DNA of 64,000 nt, from contig OY760687.1 of NCBI GenBank assembly GCA_963663945.1, positions 124,001 through 188,000 on the forward strand, written 5' to 3'. Every line of letters starts with the position of its first letter. Position 1 is the stretch's first letter. Position numbers and translations under genes: made by a program. The stretch comes from Bin87 sp963663945 (GTDB taxonomy: Bacteria > Chloroflexota > Dehalococcoidia > Lucifugimonadales > UBA3495). Below the pieces are notes generated by a model. That model was not told where the DNA came from. It ran no database searches and worked only from the letters and a program-made list of their open reading frames with translations. Positions 24,439-33,180 of the stretch are shown one piece after another.

Positions 24439-25401
24439 ATGTCACAGGCGAACAATTTCGGAGTCCTGCTGCCCACGCGGGGCGTGCTGGTATATGCCGG
24501 CAGCAACGGCCCCCGGGTCGAGCTGACCTGGCAGATGGCCGAAACCGCCGAGCGCGCCGGCTACGACTCCGTCTGGGTCGGCGACAGCATCACCTCCAAG
24601 CCTCGCATGGAGCCGCTCACGGCCATGGCCGCCATCGCCGCGCGCACCAACCGGGTGAAGATCGGCACCGCCGTCCTGCTCAACGCCCTGCGCCATCCCG
24701 TGCACCTGGCGCATTCTGCCGCCACCATCGACAACATCTCGGCCGGGCGCACCATCCTGGGCCTGGGCGCCGGACGCGGCAACAACCAGATGTTCATCGA
24801 CGAACACGCCGCCGTGGGCGTGCCGATCGAGGAACGCGCTCCCCGCATGGAGGAGAGCATCCGCGTCATGCGCGCTCTGTGGACCGGCGAGCCAGTCACC
24901 TCCGATGGCGAATTCTTCCCCCTCGAAAACGTCACGCTGGAACCGGGGCCCGTCCAGTCTTCGATCCCCCTCTGGATTTCCAGCAACTGGGTGCGGCGCG
25001 GCCTGGCCCGGGTTGCCGAGCTGGGCGACGCCTGGATCACCAACGTCCCGTCCGTGGAGATGTTCGACCGCTGCTGGCAGCGCATCGAGCAGAACGCCGG
25101 GGAACTGGGCCGGGATGCGTCCGAGATCGGCCGCTGCCTGTACATCTCGGTGAACCTGAAGGACGACACCGACGCCGCCCTGGCCGAGGGCGACCGGTTC
25201 ATGCAGGCCTACTACAGCGTGCCCTACGACGTCATCAGCAAGCAGTTGCTGTGCGTTTTCGGCCCGCCCCAGAAGAGCATCGACGCCATCAAGGCCTACC
25301 AGGACAGCGGCGCCGACTACTTCATCGTCAGGTTCGCGTCGCCGGACCAGATGGGCCAGATGGCGCGGTTCACCGAGGAAGTCCTGCCCCACGTTTCCTG
25401 A
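24439..25401 (+). CDS. LLM-class flavin-dependent oxidoreductase
   Basis: The 320-residue luciferase-like monooxygenase has ERAGYDSVWVGDSI, AARTNRVKIGTAVLLNALRH, GRTILGLGAGRGNN and the C-terminal SGADYFIVRFASPDQMGQ. The pattern is closest to F420- or FMN-dependent enzymes. It is unlike the LLM gene at 17.7 kb in sequence, so the two are distinct paralogues. The ATG at 24439 is preferred over a GTG at 24430 because GAGG lies at proper spacing. It follows the hydrolase gene on the same strand after 247 bases containing a repeat. Confidence 0.85.
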   Translation: MSQANNFGVLLPTRGVLVYAGSNGPRVELTWQMAETAERAGYDSVWVGDSITSKPRMEPLTAMAAIAARTNRVKIGTAVLLNALRHPVHLAHSAATIDNISAGRTILGLGAGRGNNQMFIDEHAAVGVPIEERAPRMEESIRVMRALWTGEPVTSDGEFFPLENVTLEPGPVQSSIPLWISSNWVRRGLARVAELGDAWITNVPSVEMFDRCWQRIEQNAGELGRDASEIGRCLYISVNLKDDTDAALAEGDRFMQAYYSVPYDVISKQLLCVFGPPQKSIDAIKAYQDSGADYFIVRFASPDQMGQMARFTEEVLPHVS

Positions 25402-25415
25402 TCGGCCCGCGCCCA

Positions 25416-26738
25416 CTAGTCAGTCAGGCGGTAGATACCGGATTTCTGCGAGAGCAGGTACAGCTCGCCGCTATCGTCCTCGGCGAACGACATGATGCGC
25501 AGGCGCGTGTTGGCCAGTCGCTGGTGCTCGATCACCTGGCCGTCCGCGTAGCGCAGCCCGAAGACCTCGCCGGTGCAGAAGTCGCCGGAGACGTAGACGC
25601 CCCGCAGCCACGGAATCGTGGAGCCGCGGTAGACGTAGCCGCCGATCACCGAGCAGGGTTGGCCGTCCAGCGAGTACTCCCACACCGGCGGAACCGTGCC
25701 CGTGCGGTCGCAGTCCCTGTCGCTGAAGCAGTGGTTGCCCTCCAGCCGGTTCCAGCCGTAGTTGCCGCCCCGTTCGATGAGATCAATCTCCTCCCAGCGG
25801 TTCTGGCCCACATCGCCGGTCCAAAGCTCGCCGGTGGCGCGGTCGAAGCTGAACCGCCACGGGTTACGCAGGCCGTAGGCCCAGATCTCGCCGCGCCCGC
25901 CTCCCGACGCGAAGGGATTGTCCGGCGGGATGGCATAGGGCTGTGCCGGAGTGGCCTGGGAAACGTCGATGCGCAGGATGGAGCCGAGGAGCGAGGAAGT
26001 GTCCTGCCCGCTGCCCAGCGGATCGCCGGCCGACCCGCCGTCGCCCAGCCCGATGTACAGGTGGCCGTCGGGCCCGAAGGCGATCTGCCCGCCGTTGTGG
26101 TTGGCGAAGGGTTGCCCCACCTCCAGGATCACCAACTCGCTGCCCGCATCGACATGCGATTGATCGGCAGCAAGCGTGAAGCGGGAGACCACCGAGCGGC
26201 GTGGGTCGGCCGCGGAGTAGTAGACGTACAGGAACTGTTCGTCGGTCGGGTCCAGCGCCAATCCCAGCAGGCCCTCCTCGGAGCGGCGGCTGCTGACCCG
26301 GTCGGTGATGTCCAGAAACTCCGTGGCGGTCGGCACGACCGAACCCGACGGTTCGAATGCCCAGATCCTGCCGTCCTGTTCGGTCACCAGCATCCGGCCG
26401 TTTAGCGTCTGGACCAGGTTGGTGGGCTCCCGGAACTCGCGGTCGGTGGGCAGCAACTCCAGCCGCAACGTCCCCAGGGGCGGCGCGTCGGTGGGCGGGG
26501 GCGCGGTCAGCGATGGGAGAATCGGCGGCGGCGATGGGGACGAGATGCGAGTCGCGCCGGGCGACGGAGGCGGCAGCATCGTCGGTGACGGTCCCGTCTG
26601 CGGCGCCGTTGCCTCGGGTGTCGGAAGAGAGGGCGAGGCCGTCGGAGCCGGCGTTGGCGCCTGGTCTGCCGGCATGCTCTCGCAGGCGACGGCCAGCGCC
26701 AAGAGCAGGATCGTGAGGACTGTCGCTATAGCTGGCAC
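25416..26738 (-). CDS. PQQ-dependent sugar dehydrogenase-like lipoprotein
   Basis: The 440-residue product has a lipoprotein signal (LLLALAVAC), a Pro/Thr/Ser-rich linker of about 70 residues and a six-bladed propeller of the glucose/sorbosone dehydrogenase (GSDH) family: LLGLALDP, the catalytic FANHNGGQIAFGPDG, LYIGLGDGGSAGDP, YGLRNPWRFSFD and GGNYGWNRLEGNHC. It would oxidise sugars or related alcohols outside the membrane with PQQ. Cysteine pairs (HCFSDRDC, DFCTG) suggest disulfides, fitting an exported protein. It is convergent with the LLM gene, whose stop is 14 bases away. Confidence 0.83.
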   Translation of the reverse strand: MPAIATVLTILLLALAVACESMPADQAPTPAPTASPSLPTPEATAPQTGPSPTMLPPPSPGATRISSPSPPPILPSLTAPPPTDAPPLGTLRLELLPTDREFREPTNLVQTLNGRMLVTEQDGRIWAFEPSGSVVPTATEFLDITDRVSSRRSEEGLLGLALDPTDEQFLYVYYSAADPRRSVVSRFTLAADQSHVDAGSELVILEVGQPFANHNGGQIAFGPDGHLYIGLGDGGSAGDPLGSGQDTSSLLGSILRIDVSQATPAQPYAIPPDNPFASGGGRGEIWAYGLRNPWRFSFDRATGELWTGDVGQNRWEEIDLIERGGNYGWNRLEGNHCFSDRDCDRTGTVPPVWEYSLDGQPCSVIGGYVYRGSTIPWLRGVYVSGDFCTGEVFGLRYADGQVIEHQRLANTRLRIMSFAEDDSGELYLLSQKSGIYRLTD

Positions 26739-26760
26739 GTTTTCAAGATACTACGTTTCG

Positions 26761-26915
26761 CACGCGTGCCCGCTCTGGGCAGTTTGTCAAAATCAGGATT
26801 ATCCGGATTCACGAATTGGCCGGATTGAGACCATTTGAGGCGGAGCGCTCCCAATCCTGATAATCCATAAATCCCGTAAATCCTGTTTCTGACGATCTAC
26901 GAAACTGGGTACGCT
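26761..26915. repeat. Palindromic interspersed repeat, copy C
   Basis: Terminal CACGCGTGCCCGC and ACTGGGTACGC with outer arms TGTCAAAATCAGGATT and AATCCTGTTTCTGACG. The centre is more diverged than in other copies. Confidence 0.8.
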
Positions 26916-26986
26916 TCCCCAAGAGCATATAATCCGGTCTGGTATATCGGGCAGCCCAGCCACATTTTCAACTTCGGAGAAGCGAT

Positions 26987-27805
26987 ATGAGCGCGATTGA
27001 AACCTGGGGCGAGATGGTGCGGGTGGAGCACGCCCAGTCCGACCGCATGCGCGGCGTGCGGCCCACCGATACCTGGAGCCAATCCGCCACCCAGTTCAGG
27101 GCCGACCCCCACCGCACCGGCGATCACACCGTCGAGGCCCTGCGCTCGCGCGTGCAGCCCGGTGAAACCCTGCTGGACATCGGAGCCGGCGGCGGCCGGC
27201 TGGCCCTGCCCCTGGCGCTCACCTGCAGCGCCGTCACCGCCGTGGAGCCTTCGCCCAGCATGTGCGCCGTGCTGCGCGAGACCGCCGACGAGTACGGCAT
27301 CGAGAACGTTTCGATCGTCGAGTCCGGCTGGCTGGACGCTGCCGTCGAACCCGCCGACGTGGCGCTGTGCAGCCACGTGGTCTACGTCGTCGAGGACATC
27401 GGCGCCTTCGTGCGCAAGATGGACAGCCACGCCCGCCGCCTGGTCATGGCGGTGGTTTTCGAAGCGTCGCCGCTGTCGCAGGTCTACGGGCTGTGGGAGC
27501 AGGTCCACGGCGAAAGGCGGCACGCGCTGCCGTCGCTGCCCCAGTTCCTGCCCGTGCTGGAGGAGCTGGGCATCCAACCCGACGTGGCCGAGCTGGACCA
27601 CCAACCGCCCCGCACGTTCGCCAGCGTCGAGGAAGCCCGTGAAGCCGTCGCCCGCTGGCTCTTCATCAACCCCGACACCGACGCCATGACCCGCCTGGAT
27701 CACGTCCTGCAAGACGCCCTGCGCGAAGAGAACGGCGCCTGGCGCATCGAGGGCGCGCAGCCCTCACGCCCAAACATCGTGTCGTGGGAGACTGTGCGCG
27801 CCTAG
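26987..27805 (+). CDS. Class I SAM-dependent methyltransferase
   Basis: The 272-residue protein has motif I LLDIGAGGGRLALPL, the acidic motif II VTAVEPSP and a later LCSHVVYVVEDIGAF, a typical class I methyltransferase layout. The N-terminus (MVRVEHAQSDRM and RADPHRTGDHTV) and C-terminal helices are less conserved. The target is unknown. The ATG at 26987 has GGAGAAG upstream. It lies directly after palindromic repeat C. Confidence 0.8.
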   Translation: MSAIETWGEMVRVEHAQSDRMRGVRPTDTWSQSATQFRADPHRTGDHTVEALRSRVQPGETLLDIGAGGGRLALPLALTCSAVTAVEPSPSMCAVLRETADEYGIENVSIVESGWLDAAVEPADVALCSHVVYVVEDIGAFVRKMDSHARRLVMAVVFEASPLSQVYGLWEQVHGERRHALPSLPQFLPVLEELGIQPDVAELDHQPPRTFASVEEAREAVARWLFINPDTDAMTRLDHVLQDALREENGAWRIEGAQPSRPNIVSWETVRA

Positions 27806-27886
27806 CGCCGCCGCCCAGCCGAACCGCGTAGACAGCAGATCCACGCGGATCCCCGGCGGTTGATGACGATCGAAGGAGAAACGATC

Positions 27887-28555
27887 TTGAATTCTTGGGA
27901 TGACTTTCTAAGGAACCCACCACCAGAAATCGCTTTCCCGACAAGTTGGGATACTGACCCAGAGGCTTACCATTGTGTGCGGTGGGTGGGTTACGGAGGG
28001 GAATATGAAGGAAAATTCGAAGTCGACGAGTTGTGGAATTTTGGCTCGGCACCGCGCTGGAAAGGGATGAAGCCGGCGGAAAGAAGTTTCACCAAATACG
28101 GGGGTGAAACGCTGTGCGGATTAAAAATTGATTCCGGCCTAAAGATGTACGGACCACGTTGGAGGTCCATCGAATCGACTGTGTTTCCTTCTGAGCCACC
28201 CGACGAGTACAACCTGCGCGCGGTGCTCACAGACCTGTACGGAATAACATGTATGGTGTGCAGGAAGCAGTTGATGTACGGTGTTTCTCGAATCATCGAG
28301 GATTTAACCTTCATCCGAAGAACATTGGTCAGCGACTGGTTAGGCGAGGAGTACGTGTCGCGGGAGCCGTTGGTACATGGCAAGCATGTCGTATCTTCGG
28401 AAAAAGAAGGCAACCTCCGCTCTGAAATGTACCGGTACCGATGCAAGACAGCTCGGGAGGCCATCAATCCGCAACTGGTGGATGATGTGAAGGAGACCGA
28501 GGGCATCACTTGCCCGGATTGCTTAGAAAATCTTGCCGCAGGCGTCCTGCCCTAA
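27887..28555 (+). CDS. Hypothetical protein with paired cysteines
   Basis: The protein of about 222 residues has no recognised domain. It has a CMVCRKQ pair and a CPDCLEN pair that could form a zinc site, and several Trp residues near the N-terminus. The TTG at 27887 has GAAGGAGA at proper spacing; an in-frame TTG at 27860 and ATG at 27863 are alternatives. Base composition is clearly lower in GC than around it, and the gene ends near the 3' end of a tRNA-Trp gene, so it may have arrived on a small island. Confidence 0.5.
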   Translation: MNSWDDFLRNPPPEIAFPTSWDTDPEAYHCVRWVGYGGEYEGKFEVDELWNFGSAPRWKGMKPAERSFTKYGGETLCGLKIDSGLKMYGPRWRSIESTVFPSEPPDEYNLRAVLTDLYGITCMVCRKQLMYGVSRIIEDLTFIRRTLVSDWLGEEYVSREPLVHGKHVVSSEKEGNLRSEMYRYRCKTAREAINPQLVDDVKETEGITCPDCLENLAAGVLP

Positions 28556-28763
28556 AGGCGGCGAAAGGCTAATTGCGCCTTGCCTTTATCTGTGCGGGAG
28601 TGGAGAAGAAGGGGCGGACCACCTCCGGGGCGAGCGCAAGAAATTCTAAGGTCGCCGTGCGCAAACCACCTCAGCGGAAATAGCCTCCGACGGCGAAACC
28701 ATTTTATTCACCAAAGACCCCGAATCAAAAACGTCTCCAATTGGAGCCGTCCTAAGTTCGCGT

Positions 28764-28837
28764 TGGCACCGGCGGAAGGAATCGAACCCTCGTTTTCGGT
28801 TTTGGAGACCGATGCGTTACCACTACACCACGCCGGT
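28764..28837 (-). tRNA. tRNA-Trp (CCA anticodon)
   Basis: On the minus strand the acceptor arms ACCGGCG and CGCCGGT pair fully, the anticodon stem TCGGT/ACCGA encloses CTCCAAA with anticodon CCA, and the T arm has GAGGGTTCGATTCCTTC. The encoded 3' CCA is at 28764-28766. Nearly the whole cloverleaf can be drawn by eye. Confidence 0.93.
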
Positions 28838-28851
28838 ACGGTCTATCTATT

Positions 28852-29061
28852 CTAGCAACCGCCCGTATCCTGCGCAACACGCGCTCCGTTCGCCGGCGCT
28901 GTGCCGGGCAGGTCATGCGCGATGGAGACCGCCGAAGGAGCATTGCCCATCGGAGCATGCCCCGTCGGTCGGTTCAGCCAGCCCGACCACAGGAACGTGA
29001 TGAAGACCAGCAACACCATGGCGATCACCACCGCCAGCGCCAGGCAACCGTATCGCGCCAT
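28852..29061 (-). CDS. Small single-helix membrane protein
   Basis: The 69-residue product has one strong hydrophobic helix (about residues 5-28, LALAVVIAMVLLVFITFLW) and a short polar tail with a terminal cysteine. It begins 12 bases after the stop of the CocE-like hydrolase gene on the same strand, so it is probably co-transcribed. Function unknown. The end of the gene is 15 bases from the tRNA-Trp gene. Confidence 0.5.
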   Translation of the reverse strand: MARYGCLALAVVIAMVLLVFITFLWSGWLNRPTGHAPMGNAPSAVSIAHDLPGTAPANGARVAQDTGGC

Positions 29062-29073
29062 TGACGGGCGGGA

Positions 29074-30831
29074 CTACGACGCCGGGATGACGGGCAGCCG
29101 CAGCCGCGACGGATGCTGCTCGTTGTGCACGATGGTCTGTACCGCCGGCACGCATTCCGTGGCCGCCCAGGGATCGCCTGCAGTGTTGAAGTTCCGGTCG
29201 AACCTGGGGAAGTTGCTGCTGCTGATGTCCAGCCGGATTCGGTGCCCCGCCTTGAACACGTTGCTGGTCGCCACCAGGTCGATGGTGTACTCCTCCACCG
29301 CGCCCGGCGTGATCGGCACCGCGGCGTCCGTGCCCTTCCGGTAGCGTCCCCGCATGATGCCGTCGACCAGGGCCCGGGCCGCGCCGCATGGCTCCACGTC
29401 CACCAGCTTGGCGGTGAAGTCGGTATCCTCCCCGGTGGTCGAGGCGAAAAGCGTCACCGTCAGCGGACCCGTCACCTCCAGGTCCTCCGTCAGGGGCGGC
29501 GTGGTGTAGCACAGCACGTCGCTGCGGTTCTCGACGAACTGCTGGTCGTAGGATCCGCCGGGCACGAAGGACGGCCCGCAGCAGAGCGGCCCGCCTCGCG
29601 TCGGCACCGGGTCCCGCGGGTCGTACAGGAACACGTCCGCCGCCTCGTCACCCGGGGCGTCCACCGAGAGCCCGCCGTCGCCCGACGACGTGTTGGCCCG
29701 GCCGCCGCTGTGCAGGTAGTAGTCGGTGTACTGCGTCCGCGCCAGCGGCCATTCCTGCTCGCTGCGCCACTGGTTGTCGCCCATCACGAAGATGCGCACC
29801 GGCGCGCCGTCGTTGGCGCCGTTGTCCTCGCCCTTGAGCCAGTGATCGAACCACCGCAGCTGGATACCATCGGTGTCGATGGCCGGCCCGGCCGCGCCCA
29901 GCCCGAAGAAGAAGTCGCCGGAGGTCTCGCCGAAGGGGCCATGATGCCACGGGCCCACTATGAGCCGCTGCCCGTCCCGCGCCGTCGCGTCCTCCGCATG
30001 CTTGCGCATGCCGACGAAGTTCCGCAGGGTGCCCAGCAGGAAGATGTCGTGCCAGCCGCCGATGTGCAGCGCCGGCGTGGTGATGTGCGGGTAGTGGTCC
30101 TCGATCCGCCAGCGATTCCAGTACTCGTCGCTGCTGGAGTGCTTGATCCAGTCGTAGAGGTAACCCGCCAGCGGCTCCTTGAGGTGCGGCAGGTCCACGA
30201 TGGGCTGGTGCCGGAAGGTGCAATCCAGTTCGTTGAACGCCGCCAGCAGGCCCTCCCGGGTGCCGTCGGGCACGTCGTGGCGGCGGCTGATCGCGCCCAT
30301 GTTGGCCATGGTCAGCTGCCGCATGGTCCACGACAGGGCAAAGCCCCAGGCCAGCGCGCCGCCCTGGTAGGTCCAGCCTTCGTAGTAGTCCGAAGCGGTG
30401 ATGCCGGGGGCGATGCAGGTCAGGGCCGGCGGGTTGGTGATGGCGCACAGCCACTGCGTCGCGCCCACGTAGGACCGGCCGAACATCCCCACCTTGCCCG
30501 TGCTCCAGGGCTGCTCGGCGCACCAGGCCACGGTGTCATACCCGTCGTTGGGCTCGTCCAGGAAGGGGTAGAACTCGCCCTCGGAGGCAAACCGGCCCCG
30601 CGTGTCCTGGATCACCACCGCGTACCCGTGGGAGACGGCCCGCATCACGTCCATGCCGCCGCCCACGCCCTGGAACTTGTCGTAGGGCGTGCGTTGCAGC
30701 AGCACCGGCATCGGGTCATCCACGTCCGGACGGTACACGTCGGCGTACAGGGTGACGCCGTCCCGCATCCTGACCGGCACGCCGAATTCGTTGCGGAGCT
30801 TGGTGTAAGGGCCCATCAACTCTGCTGGCAT
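29074..30831 (-). CDS. CocE/NonD-family hydrolase (X-Pro dipeptidyl-peptidase-like)
   Basis: The 585-residue enzyme has the S15/CocE layout: alpha/beta hydrolase core with RDGVTLYADVYRP, QDTRGRFASEGEF and nucleophile GRSYVGATQ (S120), a helical cap, the acid in LHIGGWHDIF, His in IVGPWHHGPF, and a C-terminal jelly-roll (about 430-585) with GHRIRLDISSSNFPRFDRN. CocE proteins hydrolyse acyl esters or amides such as cocaine and beta-lactam side chains; the substrate here is unknown. No signal peptide is seen. The start is ATG at 30831 with GGAGG upstream. Confidence 0.87.
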   Translation of the reverse strand: MPAELMGPYTKLRNEFGVPVRMRDGVTLYADVYRPDVDDPMPVLLQRTPYDKFQGVGGGMDVMRAVSHGYAVVIQDTRGRFASEGEFYPFLDEPNDGYDTVAWCAEQPWSTGKVGMFGRSYVGATQWLCAITNPPALTCIAPGITASDYYEGWTYQGGALAWGFALSWTMRQLTMANMGAISRRHDVPDGTREGLLAAFNELDCTFRHQPIVDLPHLKEPLAGYLYDWIKHSSSDEYWNRWRIEDHYPHITTPALHIGGWHDIFLLGTLRNFVGMRKHAEDATARDGQRLIVGPWHHGPFGETSGDFFFGLGAAGPAIDTDGIQLRWFDHWLKGEDNGANDGAPVRIFVMGDNQWRSEQEWPLARTQYTDYYLHSGGRANTSSGDGGLSVDAPGDEAADVFLYDPRDPVPTRGGPLCCGPSFVPGGSYDQQFVENRSDVLCYTTPPLTEDLEVTGPLTVTLFASTTGEDTDFTAKLVDVEPCGAARALVDGIMRGRYRKGTDAAVPITPGAVEEYTIDLVATSNVFKAGHRIRLDISSSNFPRFDRNFNTAGDPWAATECVPAVQTIVHNEQHPSRLRLPVIPAS

Positions 30832-30892
30832 AACGTCACCTCCAGATTGGCGCCATTATACACAGCCATCTGAACACCCACGCCATCTGTCA

Positions 30893-30961
30893 TTGCGAGC
30901 GCAGCGCGACAATCCCGTCGCCGATCGGGATTTGTTGCTGGATGACGCGCTTACCGCGCTC
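30893..30961. repeat. TCATTGCGAGC-type repeat, copy 2 (partial)
   Basis: TCATTGCGAGCGCAGCGCGA followed by CAATCCCGTC matches the left arm of the element at 24228. The right arm is missing or diverged. It lies just before palindromic repeat D. Confidence 0.5.
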
Positions 30962-31114
30962 ACGCGTACCCAGTTTGCGGCGGGGGTACGTCAGAATCAG
31001 GATTTTCAAGATTTACGGATTATCAGGATTGGAACCGTTCCATGATGGGGCTCTCCCAATCCTGCCAAATCACAAAATCCCGCTTCTGACGATTTACTGC
31101 AGTGGGTACCCATG
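30962..31114. repeat. Palindromic interspersed repeat, copy D
   Basis: This is the most symmetrical copy: the left end ACGCGTACCCAGTTTGCGG is the reverse complement of the usual right end. It has outer arms GTCAGAATCAGGATTTTC and ATCCCGCTTCTGAC, and the central CAGGATTGGAACC facing TCCCAATCCTG. Confidence 0.87.
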
Positions 31115-31250
31115 AGCCGGAGTGACGGGTGTGAATTGTGCAATGCGATTGCCCGGAACTCTTCGGCCCATCGTTTGCGGCGTTCCGCACGGGCGTGTTA
31201 TAGTCGGCCCTACTTGGAAGTATCCGAAAACAAGTAATCGGGAGCATTGC

Positions 31251-31436
31251 ATGGCTTACGTCACGCCGCGAGATGGCGAAACCCCAGAGAGCCTGGTGAA
31301 TCGATTCCGGGCGTCGGTGCAGCACGCCGGCATCCTGCGCGAACTCAAGGACCGCCGGTTCTTCCGCTCCAAGGCGCAGAAGGAACGTCTGGCAGCCCAG
31401 CGGGCAGCACGCCGACGGCGACGGCAGCGCCGGTAG
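31251..31436 (+). CDS. rpsU: 30S ribosomal protein S21
   Basis: The 61-residue protein reads MAYVTPRDGETPESLVNRFR, then ILRELKDRRFFRSKAQKE and a basic tail RRRRRQRR, a clear bS21. It binds the small ribosomal subunit near the anti-Shine-Dalgarno region. The ATG at 31251 has GGGAG at good spacing. The FmdB-like gene lies 145 bases downstream on the same strand. Confidence 0.93.
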   Translation: MAYVTPRDGETPESLVNRFRASVQHAGILRELKDRRFFRSKAQKERLAAQRAARRRRRQRR

Positions 31437-31581
31437 GCCATCGCGAGGCTGACCGCGGGTCAGCCTGTGCAAATTGACCGGCTGCGGGCGCGGTGCTAGA
31501 CTCCGCCCGCGTCACAAACGGAATCGGCCCGCCGCGGCATCAGCATGCCCGGCGGCGTTCTTCATACCAGGGAGGGCAGTT

Positions 31582-31923
31582 TTGCCGCGCTACGATTATC
31601 GCTGTACGGAGTGCTCAGACGAGTTCGAGTTGGTGCAGAAATTCAGTGAGGCTGGTCAGGGCGAGTGCCCATCCTGCGGAGGCGCCGGCCAGCGCGTATT
31701 CCACGCCGTGCCGGTGATCTACAAGGGCAGCGGCTTCTACACCACCGACTACGGCCGTCCCAAGCGTCCCGTCGAGAAGGAAGACAGCAAGGAGTCGACC
31801 ACCGAGTCCGCGTCCACTTCATCCAACGACAGCGGCGGCGACAGTTCGTCCAGCGACTCCGGTTCGTCCTCCTCCTCGGACACCCCGGCTCCGGCCGCTG
31901 CGGCTGCCGGCGATTCCGGCTGA
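31582..31923 (+). CDS. FmdB-family zinc-ribbon protein
   Basis: The 113-residue product starts at a TTG (with GGAGGG upstream) and reads PRYDYRCTECSDEFELVQ, then CPSCGGAGQRVFHAVP, the FmdB zinc ribbon with its two CxxC pairs, then YKGSGFYTTDYG. The last 50 residues are a low-complexity Ser/Asp/Ala tail. FmdB proteins are small putative regulators. No initiator ATG is present, so the TTG start is supported by the conserved PRYDYRC beginning. Confidence 0.85.
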   Translation: MPRYDYRCTECSDEFELVQKFSEAGQGECPSCGGAGQRVFHAVPVIYKGSGFYTTDYGRPKRPVEKEDSKESTTESASTSSNDSGGDSSSSDSGSSSSSDTPAPAAAAAGDSG

Positions 31924-31948
31924 TCGAACCCCTCGGCCAAACGACCAA

Positions 31949-31979
31949 ACGGGCCGCGCTCCAGGGTGCGGCCTTTCCA
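31949..31979 (+). terminator. Hairpin between FmdB and dtd genes
   Basis: GGCCGC and GCGGCC arms with a ten-base loop, followed by TTT. The T run is short, so it may only weaken transcription. Confidence 0.35.
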
Positions 31980-32005
31980 TTGCTGGCAATCCATTTTCCA
32001 ACACC

Positions 32006-32470
32006 ATGCGCGCCCTCATCCAGCGGGTAACGTCCGCCTCCGTCACCATTGGCGCCGACGAGGTCGGACGCATTGGACCCGGCCTCGTGGTGCTCCTCGG
32101 CGTTGCGGAGGGCGACGACGAGCCTGATGCCCGCTACCTGGTCGACAAGATCGTCAACATGCGCATCTTCGCCGACGATCAGGGCCGCTTCAACCTCTCA
32201 GCCCTAGACACGTCCGGCGATATCCTGGTCGTGTCCCAGTTCACCCTGCACGCCGACACCCGCCGCGGTCGCCGGCCGGACTTCACCGCTGCCGCCGATC
32301 CCGACACGGCCAACCGCCTCTATGAACGGGCCGTGGCCATGTTCCGCGAGACCGGCCTCACCGTGGCCACCGGCGAGTTCCAGGCCTACATGCAGGTCAG
32401 CCTGCAGAACGACGGCCCGGTCACCATCATGGTCGACAGCGCCGACCGCGGCCGACCTCGCAGGGGCTGA
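32006..32470 (+). CDS. dtd: D-aminoacyl-tRNA deacylase
   Basis: The 154-residue protein begins MRALIQRVTSASVTI and has the two signature motifs SQFTLHAD (about 77-84) and NDGPVTIM (about 134-141), which form the cross-subunit active site. It removes D-amino acids (and glycine mischarged on tRNA-Ala) from tRNA. It is full length. It lies 82 bases after the FmdB-like gene on the same strand. Confidence 0.94.
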   Translation: MRALIQRVTSASVTIGADEVGRIGPGLVVLLGVAEGDDEPDARYLVDKIVNMRIFADDQGRFNLSALDTSGDILVVSQFTLHADTRRGRRPDFTAAADPDTANRLYERAVAMFRETGLTVATGEFQAYMQVSLQNDGPVTIMVDSADRGRPRRG

Positions 32471-32503
32471 CTGCCATCTCGTTGGCGCGGGCAGGCGTGT
32501 CGC

Positions 32504-33034
32504 CTACCGGTGCCAGCCCATTCCCTTGTACATCCCGCGCAGGAAGGCGATCTGCCCGCCGTGGGACACGCAGTCCCAGGTCATCTGACCCAGCGCCGCC
32601 GCAACGGTTCGCGGCTCCGACACCGGCGGGATGATCTTCGCCTGCTGCATCTGGGCGTCCGTGAGCCCGGGCAGGTATTCGCGCAGCGCGGAACGCACCT
32701 GCTCGAAGTACTCCATCTGCAGATTGCGGGACGGCGGCTGCCAGTCGCACACCATCTGGTGCGTCCAGCCCAGACCGCGGTTCTCGCCGTCGGCCGGCAT
32801 CCCGTAGTGCTGCGCCCAGTTGTTCGAGTCCCAAAGCTGCGGCAGGTCCCGCAGCCGGGTGTGGATGAACGAATCAATCACCCTGGACAGGTGCCAGAGG
32901 GTCCAGGCCACCGAGTTGCAGTCCGGGGCGGGGATCCGCGCGAGTTCCTCGTCATCCAGATCTCTCAGCGCCAGGTCAATGGTGGTGAAGTTGTTCTCCA
33001 GGGCCGAAATCAGGCCGTCGGCTGCAGCGGACAT
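32504..33034 (-). CDS. DinB-superfamily protein
   Basis: The 176-residue four-helix-bundle protein has the DinB/YfiT pattern: WTLWHLSRVIDSFIHTRL with a His ligand, and WDCVSHGGQIAFLRGMY with a second His near the C-terminus. These histidines bind a metal in related thiol-dependent transferases. The role here is unknown. The ATG at 33034 is chosen because the family core begins directly after it; the open frame runs 28 residues further. It diverges from ligA. Confidence 0.82.
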   Translation of the reverse strand: MSAAADGLISALENNFTTIDLALRDLDDEELARIPAPDCNSVAWTLWHLSRVIDSFIHTRLRDLPQLWDSNNWAQHYGMPADGENRGLGWTHQMVCDWQPPSRNLQMEYFEQVRSALREYLPGLTDAQMQQAKIIPPVSEPRTVAAALGQMTWDCVSHGGQIAFLRGMYKGMGWHR

Positions 33035-33180
33035 GGTGGTCGCCTCCCGGTCGTGTGTAATGGAAAACCTGTCTCTAGGATAACAGTCGGGAACCGGGCG
33101 CACGCGCCTGCGGTGCATCCTCCCGCCCGCCGGGAATATACTATCGGTAACTCCGAGGCATCAACAGCAGGACATCGCAG

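Noticed and set aside
29113..30873. 586-residue open frame opposite the CocE-like gene
   Set aside because: Antisense shadow; composition Val/Gly/Arg/His-rich and no motif.
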